Of a DNA stretch of 64,000 nucleotides, positions 18,901 through 26,999 are shown piece by piece. The notes under the pieces are model-generated. The model made no database searches. It was not told the DNA's origin and saw only the letters and a program-made list of their open reading frames with translations. Positions within the stretch are counted from its first letter, which is position 1. Each line of letters opens with the position of its first letter. A program made the translations under genes and the position numbers. This stretch comes from Odontocerum albicorne (taxonomy: Eukaryota > Arthropoda > Insecta > Trichoptera > Odontoceridae), in NCBI GenBank assembly GCA_949825065.1, contig OX463848.1, positions 29,889,549-29,953,548 of the forward strand, read 5' to 3'.

Positions 18901-21233
18901 TCTCCAGTACCGCATTGTTATCACTAACAATAAGGCCTTGCTTGTTTCTGCATGCGGTAGTTTTGGGTTTGAAGACCTTTCTAAGCGAATTGGTTTGGCG
19001 GTAAAGTTCTCGGGTGTTATGCTGTTGGTGTAAATCTTCTATTTTCTTTATTTCTCCTTTTTCGTGCTCACGTTTTTTTTTTTTGTGTATCCGTTTTTCC
19101 TCTCGTCTGAGATTTTGGTAGGTTTCCTTTGCCGCTCTGGTGGAATGTTTACTAATCATGTTTAGATATGCTGTGTTTTTATTGTTGGTGACTGTACGGC
19201 ATTCGTCGTCAAACCATTCATTTCTTTTACTATTATTATGGTATCCCAGTGTGTCTTCAGCTGTTTTCATGATGAGTTCCTTGCACCGTGTCCATCTCTC
19301 ATTCAATGCTGAACCCTGTTGTGTATCATTTTGTATTCTTTCCGTTATCTGTTGGCAAAAAGCTTCAGAATCCTCCTTATCTTTCAGTCTGCCTATGTTC
19401 AATTTCCTAATCCTAGTTGGCTTTCCTTTCTTTGCATTTGAAATGCGAGCTCTGAGTTTTGCTATCACCAGACAGTGGTCAGAGTCTATGTTTGCACCTC
19501 TAAAGCTACGCGTGTCTATGAGGTCTGAGCAGTGCCTAGAGTCAATCAAAACATGATCAATTTGGTTACGGGTGCGGCCATCAGGGGATTTCCATGTAGC
19601 TTTGTGTATGTCCTTATGATCGAACAGTGTTCCACCTATGACCATTCCTTTGGCAGCCGCAAATGATATGAGTCGAGAGCCATTTTCGTTGCTATCCTTG
19701 TGTAGGCTGTGTATACCGATTGTAGGGCGGTATGCTGTCTCGGACCCGACTTTTGCATTAAGGTCTCCTATTACTAATTTAATGTCATGTTTTGGGCATT
19801 TGTTCCATGTTCTGTCGAGGCACTCATAAAATTCATCCTTTTCATCCTCACTCTTGTCTTCCGTTGGTGCATGCACATTAATAATACTGTAGTTGAAGAA
19901 CCTTCCTCGTTGGTCAATAATACATATTTAAATAGCATGTTTAAATATGTATTATTGACCAACAACTTTTGTTTTAAGGATTTCAGAGTAAATCCTGCTG
20001 ATGAATATACATAATGAGTATTTTAAGACAACATTATTATTCGCTATCATTTAAAAGGGTATTATAATTAAATAATTATTGTGACAAGACTGTTTCAGAA
20101 GAAAAATATTCTGTCAGACTACACAAAAAAGCCATTGAGTAACTACATATAATTTGTGAAGGATATGATTAGATGAGGATTTTTACTAAGACTATTATGT
20201 ATTACACTTTCATTGTCTACAGTATAACTGGTGAATCTTTTGCCATGTGGCAATTTCTTCCAGCCAACCACAAATTTGCTTAAATAAGCCATAAGTGGAA
20301 ACCAAACTGGAACCCTTATTTGAAAATCTAGGTACCAACGGGAATCAAACCCGCAACCCCATGAAGACAGGTGTCTTACCAGCCATGGATATCGTCAACA
20401 ATTTGTGACATGAGGTTTTTAAGATCATATCTGAAGTATTACACCAAATTCACTCATTTTTATGGAATCTCTCAATACCGGTGGTGGCCAGGAGGCATTA
20501 TTGTCTTCGGTTTCATTAATTTAGTCTTCAGGTTAAAACCACTATAGAAAGCACATAACCTGTAGCTAAACATTGCATTAGCAACAACATTCACACACAT
20601 TCGAATGCGAGTCGATGAACTTGTAAGCATACTGGGACCATTTATTTTATTTTTAGGTACCATTAGGAATGGAATACAAAATCACTGAGTGAAAAACTCA
20701 CGTCTTTCAAACGTTATCAAATTATGATAATTTCGCCTTTAACACCATTCAATAGCACTATACCACCACATGGGCGTCATGATGACTTCTCATGTACATA
20801 ACGATTTTCTGTTTTCTTCTAATAATATGTCCAGATATTCCTCTGTGTGTAGCTCCACATGTAGACGCTTGAGAGGCCCAGCATCATAGAATATGCTGGG
20901 AAATGAGTGAAGGAATATAAAAATGATTGCATTTTAAAACTTGCTAAGCGTTATCATAATTAATCATAAATTTTGAATTCTTATTAAGGACCTTACATTG
21001 AACCACTTTGTCTTGATCTAATAAAGAATATTTTTCGTTTATTTAAATTTTGACCAAATTTTTTTACAGGGAAACCTGCCATGAAAAGCATGTTAAATAA
21101 GTTACAATCTAAGTTGTTTGACTGGCAGAAAAGCACAAAAGACCCTTGGATTTGTGCCCCCGAAGGTGTACTTGAAGATATGGGAACATACAAAGATAAT
21201 CCCCAATGCTTACCCTTGGATAACGATGTTTGA
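6979..21233 (+). CDS. SGSH: N-sulphoglucosamine sulphohydrolase (heparan N-sulphatase), ten exons, complete
   Basis: Exons: 6979-7078, 8884-9013, 9850-9986, 11487-11643, 12181-12355, 12562-12625, 15429-15746, 16485-16657, 17053-17182, 21070-21233. Together they make 1548 bases, in frame, for 515 residues (human about 502). This lysosomal enzyme removes N-linked sulphate from glucosamine ends of heparan sulphate. Residues 1-23 form a signal peptide ([17 protein letters not shown]). Active-site features: ADDAGF near 34 (metal Asp pair), [13 protein letters not shown] near 72 with the Cys that becomes formylglycine, GKKHVGP near 126, FHDPHRCGH in exon 5, and [13 protein letters not shown] in exon 7. 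[32 protein letters not shown] and [13 protein letters not shown] complete the family pattern. Most introns have standard GT..AG borders; the exon 8 acceptor is a weak CGAG. An AATAAA overlaps the last base of the stop codon, so the 3' UTR is probably very short. The introns are loaded with repeats. Confidence 0.95.
7656..7930 (+). mobile_element. RTE-type retrotransposon 3' tail remnant (SGSH intron 1)
   Basis: Broken plus-strand translation reads FGHVERMNE, then [20 protein letters not shown] and [12 protein letters not shown]. This is the conserved C-terminal tail of a family that recurs at 21.95, 26.6, 37.1, 43.6 and 49.1 kb. Stops and frameshifts are present; only the 3' end of the element remains. 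Confidence 0.6.
8237..8420 (+). mobile_element. tRNA-derived SINE (SGSH intron 1, copy 1 of 3)
   Basis: B-box-like TAGTTCGATTCCCG near 8278 is followed by the family body: GGGGTTTCAGTCTGGTTTTC, then TTTCTGGTTG..., AGAGATTGCCATGAGGCC and AATAAACCCACCAAGCTGCA. The A-box half is damaged. Confidence 0.6.
8440..8562 (+). mobile_element. tRNA-derived SINE (SGSH intron 1, copy 2 of 3), head-deleted
   Basis: Starts at CTGTGGCCTAGTTAATAAG (A-box region), lacks a readable B box, and ends with AGATTGCCGCATAGCAATA and CCCGCCAGGTTGTACTGTA. It lies head-to-tail between two other copies. Confidence 0.55.
8563..8775 (+). mobile_element. tRNA-derived SINE (SGSH intron 1, copy 3 of 3), most complete
   Basis: A-box-like ATAGTATAGTTGGTACGATG near 8580 and B-box-like GTGGGTTTGGCTTCT near 8625 are followed by the shared body GGTTTCCAGTCTGGTTTTC, TTCTGGTTGGTTCGAAGTG and AATAAACCCACCTAGTTGTA. 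This copy best shows the tRNA ancestry of the family. Confidence 0.65.
9107..9266. repeat. Foldback (hairpin) element, 74-bp arms
   Basis: Arms 9107-9180 and 9193-9266 are inverted copies, judged by eye at roughly 85-90% identity, around a 12-base spacer (GATGATGAGGGG). Each arm holds CTACCGGTTTCAAGGTTTT or its complement. It encodes nothing and lies in SGSH intron 2, where a transcript could form a long hairpin. Confidence 0.8.
10320..10430 (+). pseudogene. Cys-rich motif remnant, probably of a transposon protein
   Basis: A short plus-strand frame reads [20 protein letters not shown] and then LCKSKH. The C.C...C....C.CKK.G..C spacing resembles the cysteine-rich tails of some transposon integrase-like proteins. 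It has no start, is only about 30 residues long and sits in SGSH intron 3, so I treat it as a relic. Weak assignment. Confidence 0.3.
10747..10925 (-). mobile_element. Second type of tRNA-derived SINE with poly(A) tail
   Basis: On the minus strand there is a B box GGTTCAAACCCC near 10875 in a tRNA-like head, then a body with GGGGTATAAGGATACCTATG, ending in a poly(A) run at 10747-10766. It differs from the family seen at 8.2-8.8 kb in body and tail. Confidence 0.55.
12785..12970 (-). mobile_element. Diverged tRNA-derived SINE (SGSH intron 6)
   Basis: On the minus strand the tail part reads TTTAGGTTGGTCGGAATTAA, then CATATGGCCATAAACCCGCC, which match the shared SINE body. The tRNA-like head near 12955 is strongly degraded, and the middle contains a short duplicated piece. 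Confidence 0.5.
13153..14194 (-). repeat. Segmental duplication of the AUH 3' end plus TPRKB (copy of 3631-4763)
   Basis: From 13153 (CCAATATCCACTTTCAGAGG) the plus strand follows 3631 onwards through the end of AUH exon 3, the intergenic bases, all of TPRKB and its upstream flank to CTCCCTTCTATA. Intergenic and upstream sequence is included, so this is a DNA-level duplication rather than an mRNA retrocopy. Orientation is the same, about 9.5 kb away. The AUH part has frameshifts and an altered 3' end. About 50 bases around the (CT)n run at 4700-4750 are missing from the copy. Confidence 0.9.
13356..13901 (-). CDS. Second TPRKB-like gene copy inside SGSH intron 6, open frame
   Basis: A 181-residue frame without internal stops. 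From about residue 35 to the end it matches TPRKB at 3839-4378 with 7 amino-acid differences over about 147 residues by my count: Leu/Phe, Ala/Val, two Thr/Met, Ser/Tyr, Glu/Asp and Asp/Asn. The first 34 residues diverge because of small indels and lose the KDVKNLKEL string that contributes to the first beta-alpha unit. It may be a functional paralogue, a gene kept alike by conversion, or a young pseudogene that has not yet acquired a stop. It lies antisense inside an SGSH intron, with the same upstream flank as the parent. Confidence 0.55.
   Translation of the reverse strand: MINNILFGDNFIEIFCETNAKLKKTLINMSKISEFKQKVMNGSLKCCLIKSSYICSPFQIVVASNKALLSFKRNKMMTRNIYSEILFNLYLSKNILQSLLTFGIDYKVTMLLVAIIEQDGDDITSDVLKNISGQQCSIDDLQHFSNKKLIEKTYKIQACDQVDQLTDLVVSKLITKDFISH
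14280..14347. repeat. Perfect 32-bp palindrome with 4-base loop
   Basis: Arms 14280-14311 and 14316-14347 are exact inverted copies around TTAT. Just upstream, 14200-14290 holds two or three near-tandem units of AATATATATTGCATAAATTA type, and the palindrome's left arm continues that unit. No open frame of interest is present. Confidence 0.85.
14792..15210. mobile_element. pogo/Tigger-like MITE (SGSH intron 6)
   Basis: Starts TACAGTCGAACCCGGATAAT and ends, read inward on the minus strand, TACAGTAGAGGGTCGATTAA. These are imperfect pogo-type inverted termini bounded by TA at 14792-14793 and 15209-15210. It is 419 bases long and encodes no protein. Second-strand matches just inside the ends (AATTGA / TCAATTAT) support pairing of the termini. 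Confidence 0.65.
16285..16335. mobile_element. Right end of a Tigger-like element (SGSH intron 7)
   Basis: ATACAGATCCCGCAGATAAC followed by AGGGGACTACTGTA is the characteristic terminal sequence of Tigger/pogo elements. No matching left end was found between 15750 and 16285, so the remainder is degraded or deleted. Confidence 0.5.
17245..17260. repeat. Target-site duplication, left copy
   Basis: TTAAATAGCATGTTTA, identical to 19928-19943, brackets the RTE insertion at 17261-19927. Confidence 0.85.
17261..19927 (-). mobile_element. RTE-type non-LTR retrotransposon, 5'-truncated, ORF intact
   Basis: A 2.67 kb insertion in SGSH intron 9, antisense to the gene, flanked by exact 16-bp target duplications. 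Its 3' end (at 17261) is a (TTA)n-type microsatellite tail, usual for RTE elements. The 5' end lies inside the endonuclease domain, so it is truncated. The uninterrupted 868-codon frame and the exact duplications indicate a recent insertion. Confidence 0.9.
17270..19876 (-). CDS. RTE endonuclease-reverse transcriptase polyprotein, N-terminally truncated
   Basis: An 868-residue open frame with no stop or frameshift. Residues 37-44 read GDLNAKVG and 132-134 read SDH; these are the C-terminal half of an APE-type endonuclease, with NQIDHVLID between them, so the N-terminal catalytic part is missing. The reverse transcriptase follows: [20 protein letters not shown] near 369, LCPLHKKGD near 421, [10 protein letters not shown] at 503-512, [15 protein letters not shown] from 560, the catalytic YADD at 602-605, then INEDKTKLM. 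The C-terminal region has [27 protein letters not shown] and [14 protein letters not shown], usual in this clade. The true start codon of the element is lost; the Met at 19876 is simply the first in frame. Whether it can still act is doubtful without the full endonuclease. Confidence 0.88.
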   Translation of the reverse strand: MHAPTEDKSEDEKDEFYECLDRTWNKCPKHDIKLVIGDLNAKVGSETAYRPTIGIHSLHKDSNENGSRLISFAAAKGMVIGGTLFDHKDIHKATWKSPDGRTRNQIDHVLIDSRHCSDLIDTRSFRGANIDSDHCLVIAKLRARISNAKKGKPTRIRKLNIGRLKDKEDSEAFCQQITERIQNDTQQGSALNERWTRCKELIMKTAEDTLGYHNNSKRNEWFDDECRTVTNNKNTAYLNMISKHSTRAAKETYQNLRREEKRIHKKKKREHEKGEIKKIEDLHQQHNTRELYRQTNSLRKVFKPKTTACRNKQGLIVSDNNAVLERWVEHFDELLNGSSQPTIDESLTRESPDETNINEPTLTEVQLALKKLKNNRAPGEDNIPSELYKHAPEPLIRIIHQIITEIWNAETLPDDWSQGVLCPLHKKGDQLDCKNYRGITLLNTAYKILSNVLFSRLSTYTEKIIGTYQCGFTAGKGTTDQIHGLRQILEKCQEYNIDTFHLFIDFKAAYDSINRKELYKAMSELNIPNKLIRLVRATMSPTITKVRIDKDLSKPFQTYNGLRQGDALACLLFNVALEKVIRDSKIDTRGTIFYKSVQLLAYADDIDIVGRSLEATREAFVALEEKAKIMGLVINEDKTKLMIASNTTYPYPQVFSAANYNFEIINSFTYLGSTVTSDNNTREEIDRRIMAANRCYYALQKQLRSKLLRRTTKTLLYKTLIKPVLTYASETWVMTKHTEGSIAAFERRVLRTIYGPVRDHNGWRRRYNRELYDIYKEPDVIRSVRVGRLRWAGHIIRMDDDNPTKRLTLSVTQGRRRPGRPKMRWMDSVNTDASVLPVRNWRIRASNRQEWRKLLDSAKAHPGLSSLG
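19909..19963. repeat. Perfect 24-bp inverted repeat at the 5' junction of the RTE insertion
   Basis: Arms 19909-19932 and 19940-19963 are exact inverted copies around TAGCATG. The right arm is host flank beyond the target duplication. The left arm comprises the RTE-proximal bases and the first part of the duplication. Confidence 0.85.
19928..19943. repeat. Target-site duplication, right copy
   Basis: TTAAATAGCATGTTTA, identical to 17245-17260. Confidence 0.85.
20205..20400 (-). mobile_element. tRNA-derived SINE (SGSH intron 9)
   Basis: On the minus strand: CTGGTAAGACACCTGTCTTC (A-box region), then GCGGGTTTGATTCCCGTTGG (a near-consensus B box), then the shared body CCAGTTTGGTTTCCAC, TTGGCTGGAAGAAATTGCCA and CACCAGTTATACTG. 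One of the better preserved copies in the window. Confidence 0.7.
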
Positions 21234-21238
21234 ATAAA
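21233..21238 (+). terminator. Poly(A) signal overlapping the SGSH stop codon
   Basis: AATAAA begins with the last base of the TGA stop at 21231-21233, and a second AATAAA follows five bases later (21238). If used, the 3' UTR would be only a few tens of bases. Confidence 0.5.
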
Positions 21239-21949
21239 ATAAAATCGATGGAAATAAGTAATATGTGTTTTCCGTTTCCAAATGGGGCAATGTAAATACT
21301 AGACATTATTTTATTAAGCACGAGCCATACTATTATATATTAAAAGGTACCTAATTGTTATTGTTAAAAACAAAATTCCTAATTATTGTTAATTAACAAC
21401 CACTCCATACAATGTTAAATTAGACTCAACTCAAATGAATGGGTACTAAACGACAATTCAAATCAATACCTTAAGAAACCTCCAGCATATAATCCAATCT
21501 TATTTTATTTCATTAAATTATTCTACAATATATGCCCTTTGTAGTCAGGTATGAACAGCATTATAACCTGTATCTAGAAAGTATATTGCCCAATTTGATT
21601 ATGCTCTTTATATATGCACCACATTTTGTTGAATTGGGAGCAAATATGGCAAAATTAAAATGAAAACATTAGTAATTATAGGTTAATTTTAAATTATATA
21701 TTTAATTTCTACAATATCCATCCAAATCTAAAAAGAAATATCAAAAGGGATTTCAAAATTCAATTTGTAAAAAAATTGCACATATTTTTAATATAATTTT
21801 ATTGTAAAAACTGCACAACCATGACGTTAATTTAGAAAAACAATTTAATATACTGTCATTCATTTGTGTTGATACAATACATCTTAGGAGTAATCAATTG
21901 TCAAAAAATACTCATATTTTGTTTAAAACAATATTTGTTTATTCAATAC

Positions 21950-22240
21950 ATACATACAATCACTCCATTCTATTGTTGGGGTAGGCAGAGAAGATGGAAA
22001 GCCAGACTTTTCTGTCACGACACACATCCTTAGTCTCTTCTACACCTAAACAATGTCTACGATTTCTTTGACTTTCTGCGTTTCCTTTCAAAATATCATT
22101 CACTTGATCCAACCATACTTTCCTTAGTATTCCTCTCACACATTCCACTCATATTTGCAATATATATTTTTGTTAGTATTTCTTCTTTCATTCGTTCCAC
22201 ATGCCCAAACCATCTCAGCGTGCTTTTCTTTATCTTATTC
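21950..22240 (-). mobile_element. RTE-type 3' tail remnant with (CATA)n end
   Basis: Minus-strand translation gives CVRGILRKVWLDQVNDILKG, then KDVCRDRKVWLSIFSAYPN, the family C-terminal tail. Past its 3' end (21945-21960) the minus strand has TGTATGTATG, the tail microsatellite also seen beside other copies. Upstream, TRMVWACGTNE-like sequence (RWFGHVERM region) can be followed to about 22240. Confidence 0.6.
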
Positions 22241-23061
22241 AACACATCAGCCTTCAAGTTCACAACTATCCTTAATCACTTTATTTAATAAGGTGATGAA
22301 ATTCCGCCCAGTTATTATTTTTTAGGTTTATTTTTGTTTTAATTATTTGTTAAAACAATTTATTACTTAGATTCAAATACTTTTTATATTATTTTGTTGA
22401 AAATGAAAACACACAAAAAAAAATTATGACTAATTTTTCAGATAAATTAATATGCATGTATTTTTTTAATATTTTTGTCACATATGACTAAATGCACAAA
22501 ATAATTGTTCCTTTTATTGTTATTAATAAATATTTGAAATACACTATTTTTATTTTCAAAATACCTTTAATCATGCCTAAGATATATCTTTTTCCAGTTT
22601 CAAGTTATGAATTATGTTCAAACTTGTGAGACATACAAAATTTATTATGAAATTGAGTGTTTACCTACATACCATGGTTCCATCCAATACCATTAATGTT
22701 TAGTATAGAAATGTAGTTCACTTGTAATAAAGTACAGAATAAGATGATAATAAAGTACATAATAGATGGCCCATTTCAACTAAGACAAATTCCTTCATTC
22801 CAATCTAATCCATCATCCTTTTCATTTTATCAGAAACACAGGGAAGCTACATGACTCGATCTAGGTTGGTCCACAGTCTGGCAGTGCTACATTGGGGAGT
22901 GGACAGTGTAATAGTGTCATGTTTGTCGAGTCCATAATGAGCAATAAAATAGTGCAGCTTTTGACCACTTACCTGACGGCATTCTCAATATAAACCTAAC
23001 CACCTCTAGCGCCTCAATGATTTACTAAATAAGGGGCAAGTATTGGAATATGAAAGCAATG

Positions 23062-23260
23062 TTAAAATTTTGATCCTAATGCTCCTTATGGAGGGTAACA
23101 TTGATCCATTTCACAAAAAGATGGTAAAGAGAATGTATCATTTTGATCTTAGTGATGTAATTTCGATTGAATGTTAAAATTTTGATCCTACTGCTCCTTA
23201 TGAAAAGTAACAATAGATCCATTTCACAAAAAGATAATAAAGATAATGTATCAGAATACT
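23062..23260. repeat. Imperfect direct repeat, two units of about 90 bases
   Basis: ATGTTAAAATTTTGATCCTA begins both 23062-23160 and 23172-23260. The units share CCATTTCACAAAAAGAT and AGATAATGTATCA-like ends with scattered differences. It probably reflects a local duplication within an old repeat. Confidence 0.6.
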
Positions 23261-23269
23261 TTTTCTACG

Positions 23270-23880
23270 CTTCAAAAATTCAACACAGATGCAGAGACAT
23301 AGTATTTCCCTTCTCATTAAGCAAGATTTTGAATACACTGGCAGGTACTTCAGTCATACAAATTATATCCTTGGACGCATTAATACATTCACATCAGCAT
23401 CTTGATACTTACCTCTCAGTCGCTGTAAGGATAAAGTCTTTTTCACTATCACTCCAGACCACTTTTTGGCTATCCTATTTTCGATAAATTTTTTGATTCC
23501 CTGCAACATCCATAATGTTTTGGTTTTTTCTGTACACCAGCCTATCATCATCAATGGAAGGTGAATCAACATACCTGCCCAAGGGATCAAACCTATTGAA
23601 CATCTCAATTTTGAATTGTAGACTTGATTAAGGGAGTTCTAGTTTGTGGGTGTCGATTTTTTGTGGAGTAAAGGGCTTTGGGATCGTAATGAACCTGAAA
23701 TTGGTTGAGCCAATGAGGAGCTTGTGGTTATTATATATGTCAGTTCCGTGATTTGACCGCAACTTCAACAAGTCCATCTTCTTGATACCCTGGTAAGTGG
23801 TCGATTTGATTTCTTGCACATCCATATGACAAAACATAAACTTTAAGTAATAATGAAACTTCAATAAAATATTAAACATT
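23270..23880 (-). other. Protein-like but broken minus-strand segment, unidentified
   Basis: Minus-strand frames give MDVQEIKSTTYQGIKKMDLL near 23820 and, in another frame nearer 23600, FNRFDPLGRYVDSPSIDDDR followed by LVYRKNQNIMDVAGNQK. The composition is protein-like but frames shift and stops occur. I cannot assign a family; an old transposon or processed pseudogene is likely. Confidence 0.3.
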
Positions 23881-24726
23881 AATTTAGAAATGTCTTATAG
23901 CTGTGGTCATAGTCGTGGATATTATTTGAAACAATTATAATACATTTAGTGCTCTCTAAGATACTCAATGCCAAAAATACCGTTGTAAAAACATTCAGCG
24001 CAGCTAAGATCATGGCTTTCACTCTGAAGAACTTACCAAAAGAGAGAAAAAGCATTGCAATAATCAGAAGGAATTTTATCTATAAAGAATAAACAATATT
24101 TCTAGTAGAATTTATAAGGTAATTTGTTAAAAAAATATCTCAACTACAAAAACATGGTTTGCACATCCCTCTAAAATCAGTCATATCCATAAAAGCATGA
24201 TTTATCTGAGAGATTTCAATATTTAAGGATAGTATAAGGATACCTTACAAAAATATGCAAAATATTATTTTTCAAAAGAAACACAAAGTTGGAAGAAACA
24301 AAAAGTTTATTAAATGTATTAAGTTTTTAATTGTAATATATAGTACAATAAACAAACAATCTTGATGATACACTACACTTAAATTGATATTTAATCAAAT
24401 AAAAATATTTTCTTTGGAGCACCAATTAAGGCTATACATAATTTACAGTACTAATTAGACTAGCATTATAAGTAATTGATTCAAATCTGAAAAAACATAC
24501 CAAGAAGTGTTTATAGAGCTGCAAAAATTAATAAAATACGTACATAAAATAGATGTAAAAATTAAAAAGGACCCAATCCACATTTTACCTGTTCTAGGAT
24601 AATTAAGGAAACATCACGACACTTTGTATGGGATGCATGGAACAACATTTATTTAAGACTGAATTTAACTATGAAATACATATTTAACTAGCTTAATAGT
24701 TTTTGACAAACATGATTCATTCATTT

Positions 24727-24777
24727 CAATATTTTTAATGAACCAATATTTTTAATGAACCAATATTTTTAATGAAC
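24727..24777. repeat. Tandem repeat, three exact 17-base units
   Basis: CAATATTTTTAATGAAC is repeated three times without change. Confidence 0.9.
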
Positions 24778-25687
24778 CAAAAAAAATTGAGATTGGGTCC
24801 TTTTTTATATATACTCGTACATCCAAATATTATAAAGTAATTTATATTTTACTGAAAATACAAAGAAAAATTTGCTGTTTTTCTTTTGTCTACATTCACG
24901 AGCCAAAGTTATTCTACAATTTTATAATCATTAATAGTAAAAAGCTGATCTAATAACAAACTGGATTCAGTTTACTTTGCGTACCAAAATATGCATTTAC
25001 GAGTAAACTTTACATACAATTTATTAAAACACAAAAACATAATTTTAGATCCACAAACCTATATTTAAAAACCATTTCCAAAACTGAATTAGACTTTATG
25101 TTCACTAGTAATGTATTTATTTGAGTTAACTTTTAATTCTCACAAACCCATCTTTGACTCTAAAAGATTAAGCAGCATTAAACATATTTTAGATGTAGAC
25201 TTTTCAAAATTTCATATACAGGTATCCCTCATTATAATTAAATAATTTGCTATAGCTATAACAATTTAAATAGAATCAAGAAAAAAATTATAACAAGTTG
25301 ATTTGAATTTACCCGATTGACAGAAATTTTCTAATTGAAAATAATAATTGTTATTTTAGTATTTATAGGTTACTTTTTATTGTTTGTAATCAATTTGTCC
25401 AGATTAAATCAATTCACTTTAAGGATTTTTTTTTCGAATCAATTAATCACGAAAAGTGAGGGTTACTAGTATTTCCATTATGTAGAGAATTTCCAACTAA
25501 TATTAATTTTGATGTAATATTAAGGTAAGAATGTACCTACTGAGCCCAGAGTTACGAGTATTCCACTCATACATGTTTTTGCATTAACTAAGCAGTCGAG
25601 CATTGATTCAGAAATGGTCCATAGGGCTGTTAAATCACAGATGGTCCCTAGAAAGAAGCCAGAGTGGTCGCTAGTCTGTTAATTTTT

Positions 25688-26505
25688 TTAACCCTTTAAG
25701 TGCCGGAAGTTATTAGTATGGCCGCACCCAGCAGGCCGGGATTTTTCAACAAAAATAAAACTTAAAAATTTTATATTTTTTGTTTACAGATATAAAGGAT
25801 ATTATGAAAACTTACTAAATATATACACCGTGGGGCGTTTGAGCTGCCGTTCACTCAGAAAAACACAGTTTAAATATTCACAAAATGTCAGGGTTGTCAC
25901 AACTTGACACAGAAAACACGCTTACTTATAAATATAGTGGAATATAATATACTTTGTAAACTAAAATCAACAAATTATCTGTATGATGTATAATAAAGCA
26001 CAAAAGGTAAATAAACTATAAAATAAAACCGTAAAAAGTCTATATAAACGTCGTATTATGCCGCAAAACTACCGCCAATAACCAAAGAATACATGAAACA
26101 CACTTTGTAAATAAATACTTTGAAAAATTAACAAAAATAACGCACAAAAGTTAAAAATCAACCACTGAACAAAACTACAAACGAAGTCATTATAAATTAT
26201 CGCAATTTTGTCGCAAAAAAATGTAATCGGTAACCCTGTATCAGAGACACGTATTGACTGTCAGTGAAAGCTTTTAGAAAGATGACTAACTTTGATAATA
26301 TTGCTAAATTGTAATATTTAAGTATTTCTTGACCATCCCAATAGATGTCACTATATGTTATAATTTATAAATTATTACAATTGTATTTGATATTGGCTTG
26401 CGACAAGCTCAGAGAGCGCGTTTACGCGCTCATTTTGTATGGCCGGCCTGGCGAGCACTGAATCGGAGAGCGCGTCAACACGCTCGTGACAGTGAACCGG
26501 TTTAA
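25688..26505. mobile_element. Non-autonomous piggyBac-like element (TTAA borders)
   Basis: TTAA at 25688 is followed by CCCTTTAAGTGCCGG. At the right, AGTGAACCGGTTTAA ends at 26505 with TTAA, so the termini are imperfect inverted repeats. Subterminal blocks GAGAGCGCGTTTACGCGCTC (about 26412) and GAGAGCGCGTCAACACGCTC (about 26466) are near-palindromic, a common piggyBac arrangement. It is about 818 bases with no transposase frame. Confidence 0.65.
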
Positions 26506-26629
26506 GAATATTTCATCATAAAAATTAAAATAATTTTACAATTTATGGTCTGTTTTGTATTAAATGATTCAACATATTTATTTAAAAAAAAACATGAAAA
26601 CTAAACATCTGTAAAAGTACGTACATACA

Positions 26630-26960
26630 TACATATCATGCCATTTCCCTGTTGGGGTAGGCAGAGAAGACAGAGTGCCACACTTTCCTATCTCAACACA
26701 AATCCTTTGCCTCGTTTACATCCATACAACTTCTCATATAACTCCTATGATTTTTCTGACTTTCTACATTTCTTTCAAAATACCATTCACTTAATCCAAC
26801 CATACTTTCCTTTGTCTACCGCTAACACTTCGTTCCGTATTCTGTCATACATTGTCACCCCACGTATTTTTCTCAGTCTACACATTATTCGACTCCTTTC
26901 AGTCTTTTTCTACATTCACATTTCACTCCCATACATCAAAGTTGGTAAGTTGCACGTGTA
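26630..26960 (-). mobile_element. RTE-type 3' tail remnant with (CATA)n end
   Basis: Minus-strand pieces read RSVSGRQRKVWLD, VNGILKEM, RQRICVEIGKCGTLSSLPTP and TGKWHDMYVC, the same tail as at 21.95 and 37.1 kb, with many stops. CATACATACATA adjoins it at 26623-26636. Confidence 0.55.
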
Positions 26961-26999
26961 AAAGTGGACAATGATTTTTATAATTTTAAAAATCAAGAG

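Noticed and set aside
17301..19829. Several plus-strand open frames across the RTE element
   Set aside because: Antisense shadows of the 868-codon RTE frame with no domain content.
20472..20663. Possible Harbinger transposase end (minus-strand [14 protein letters not shown])
   Set aside because: Only a loose resemblance to the family's NYRLSRAR block; neighbouring motifs are absent.
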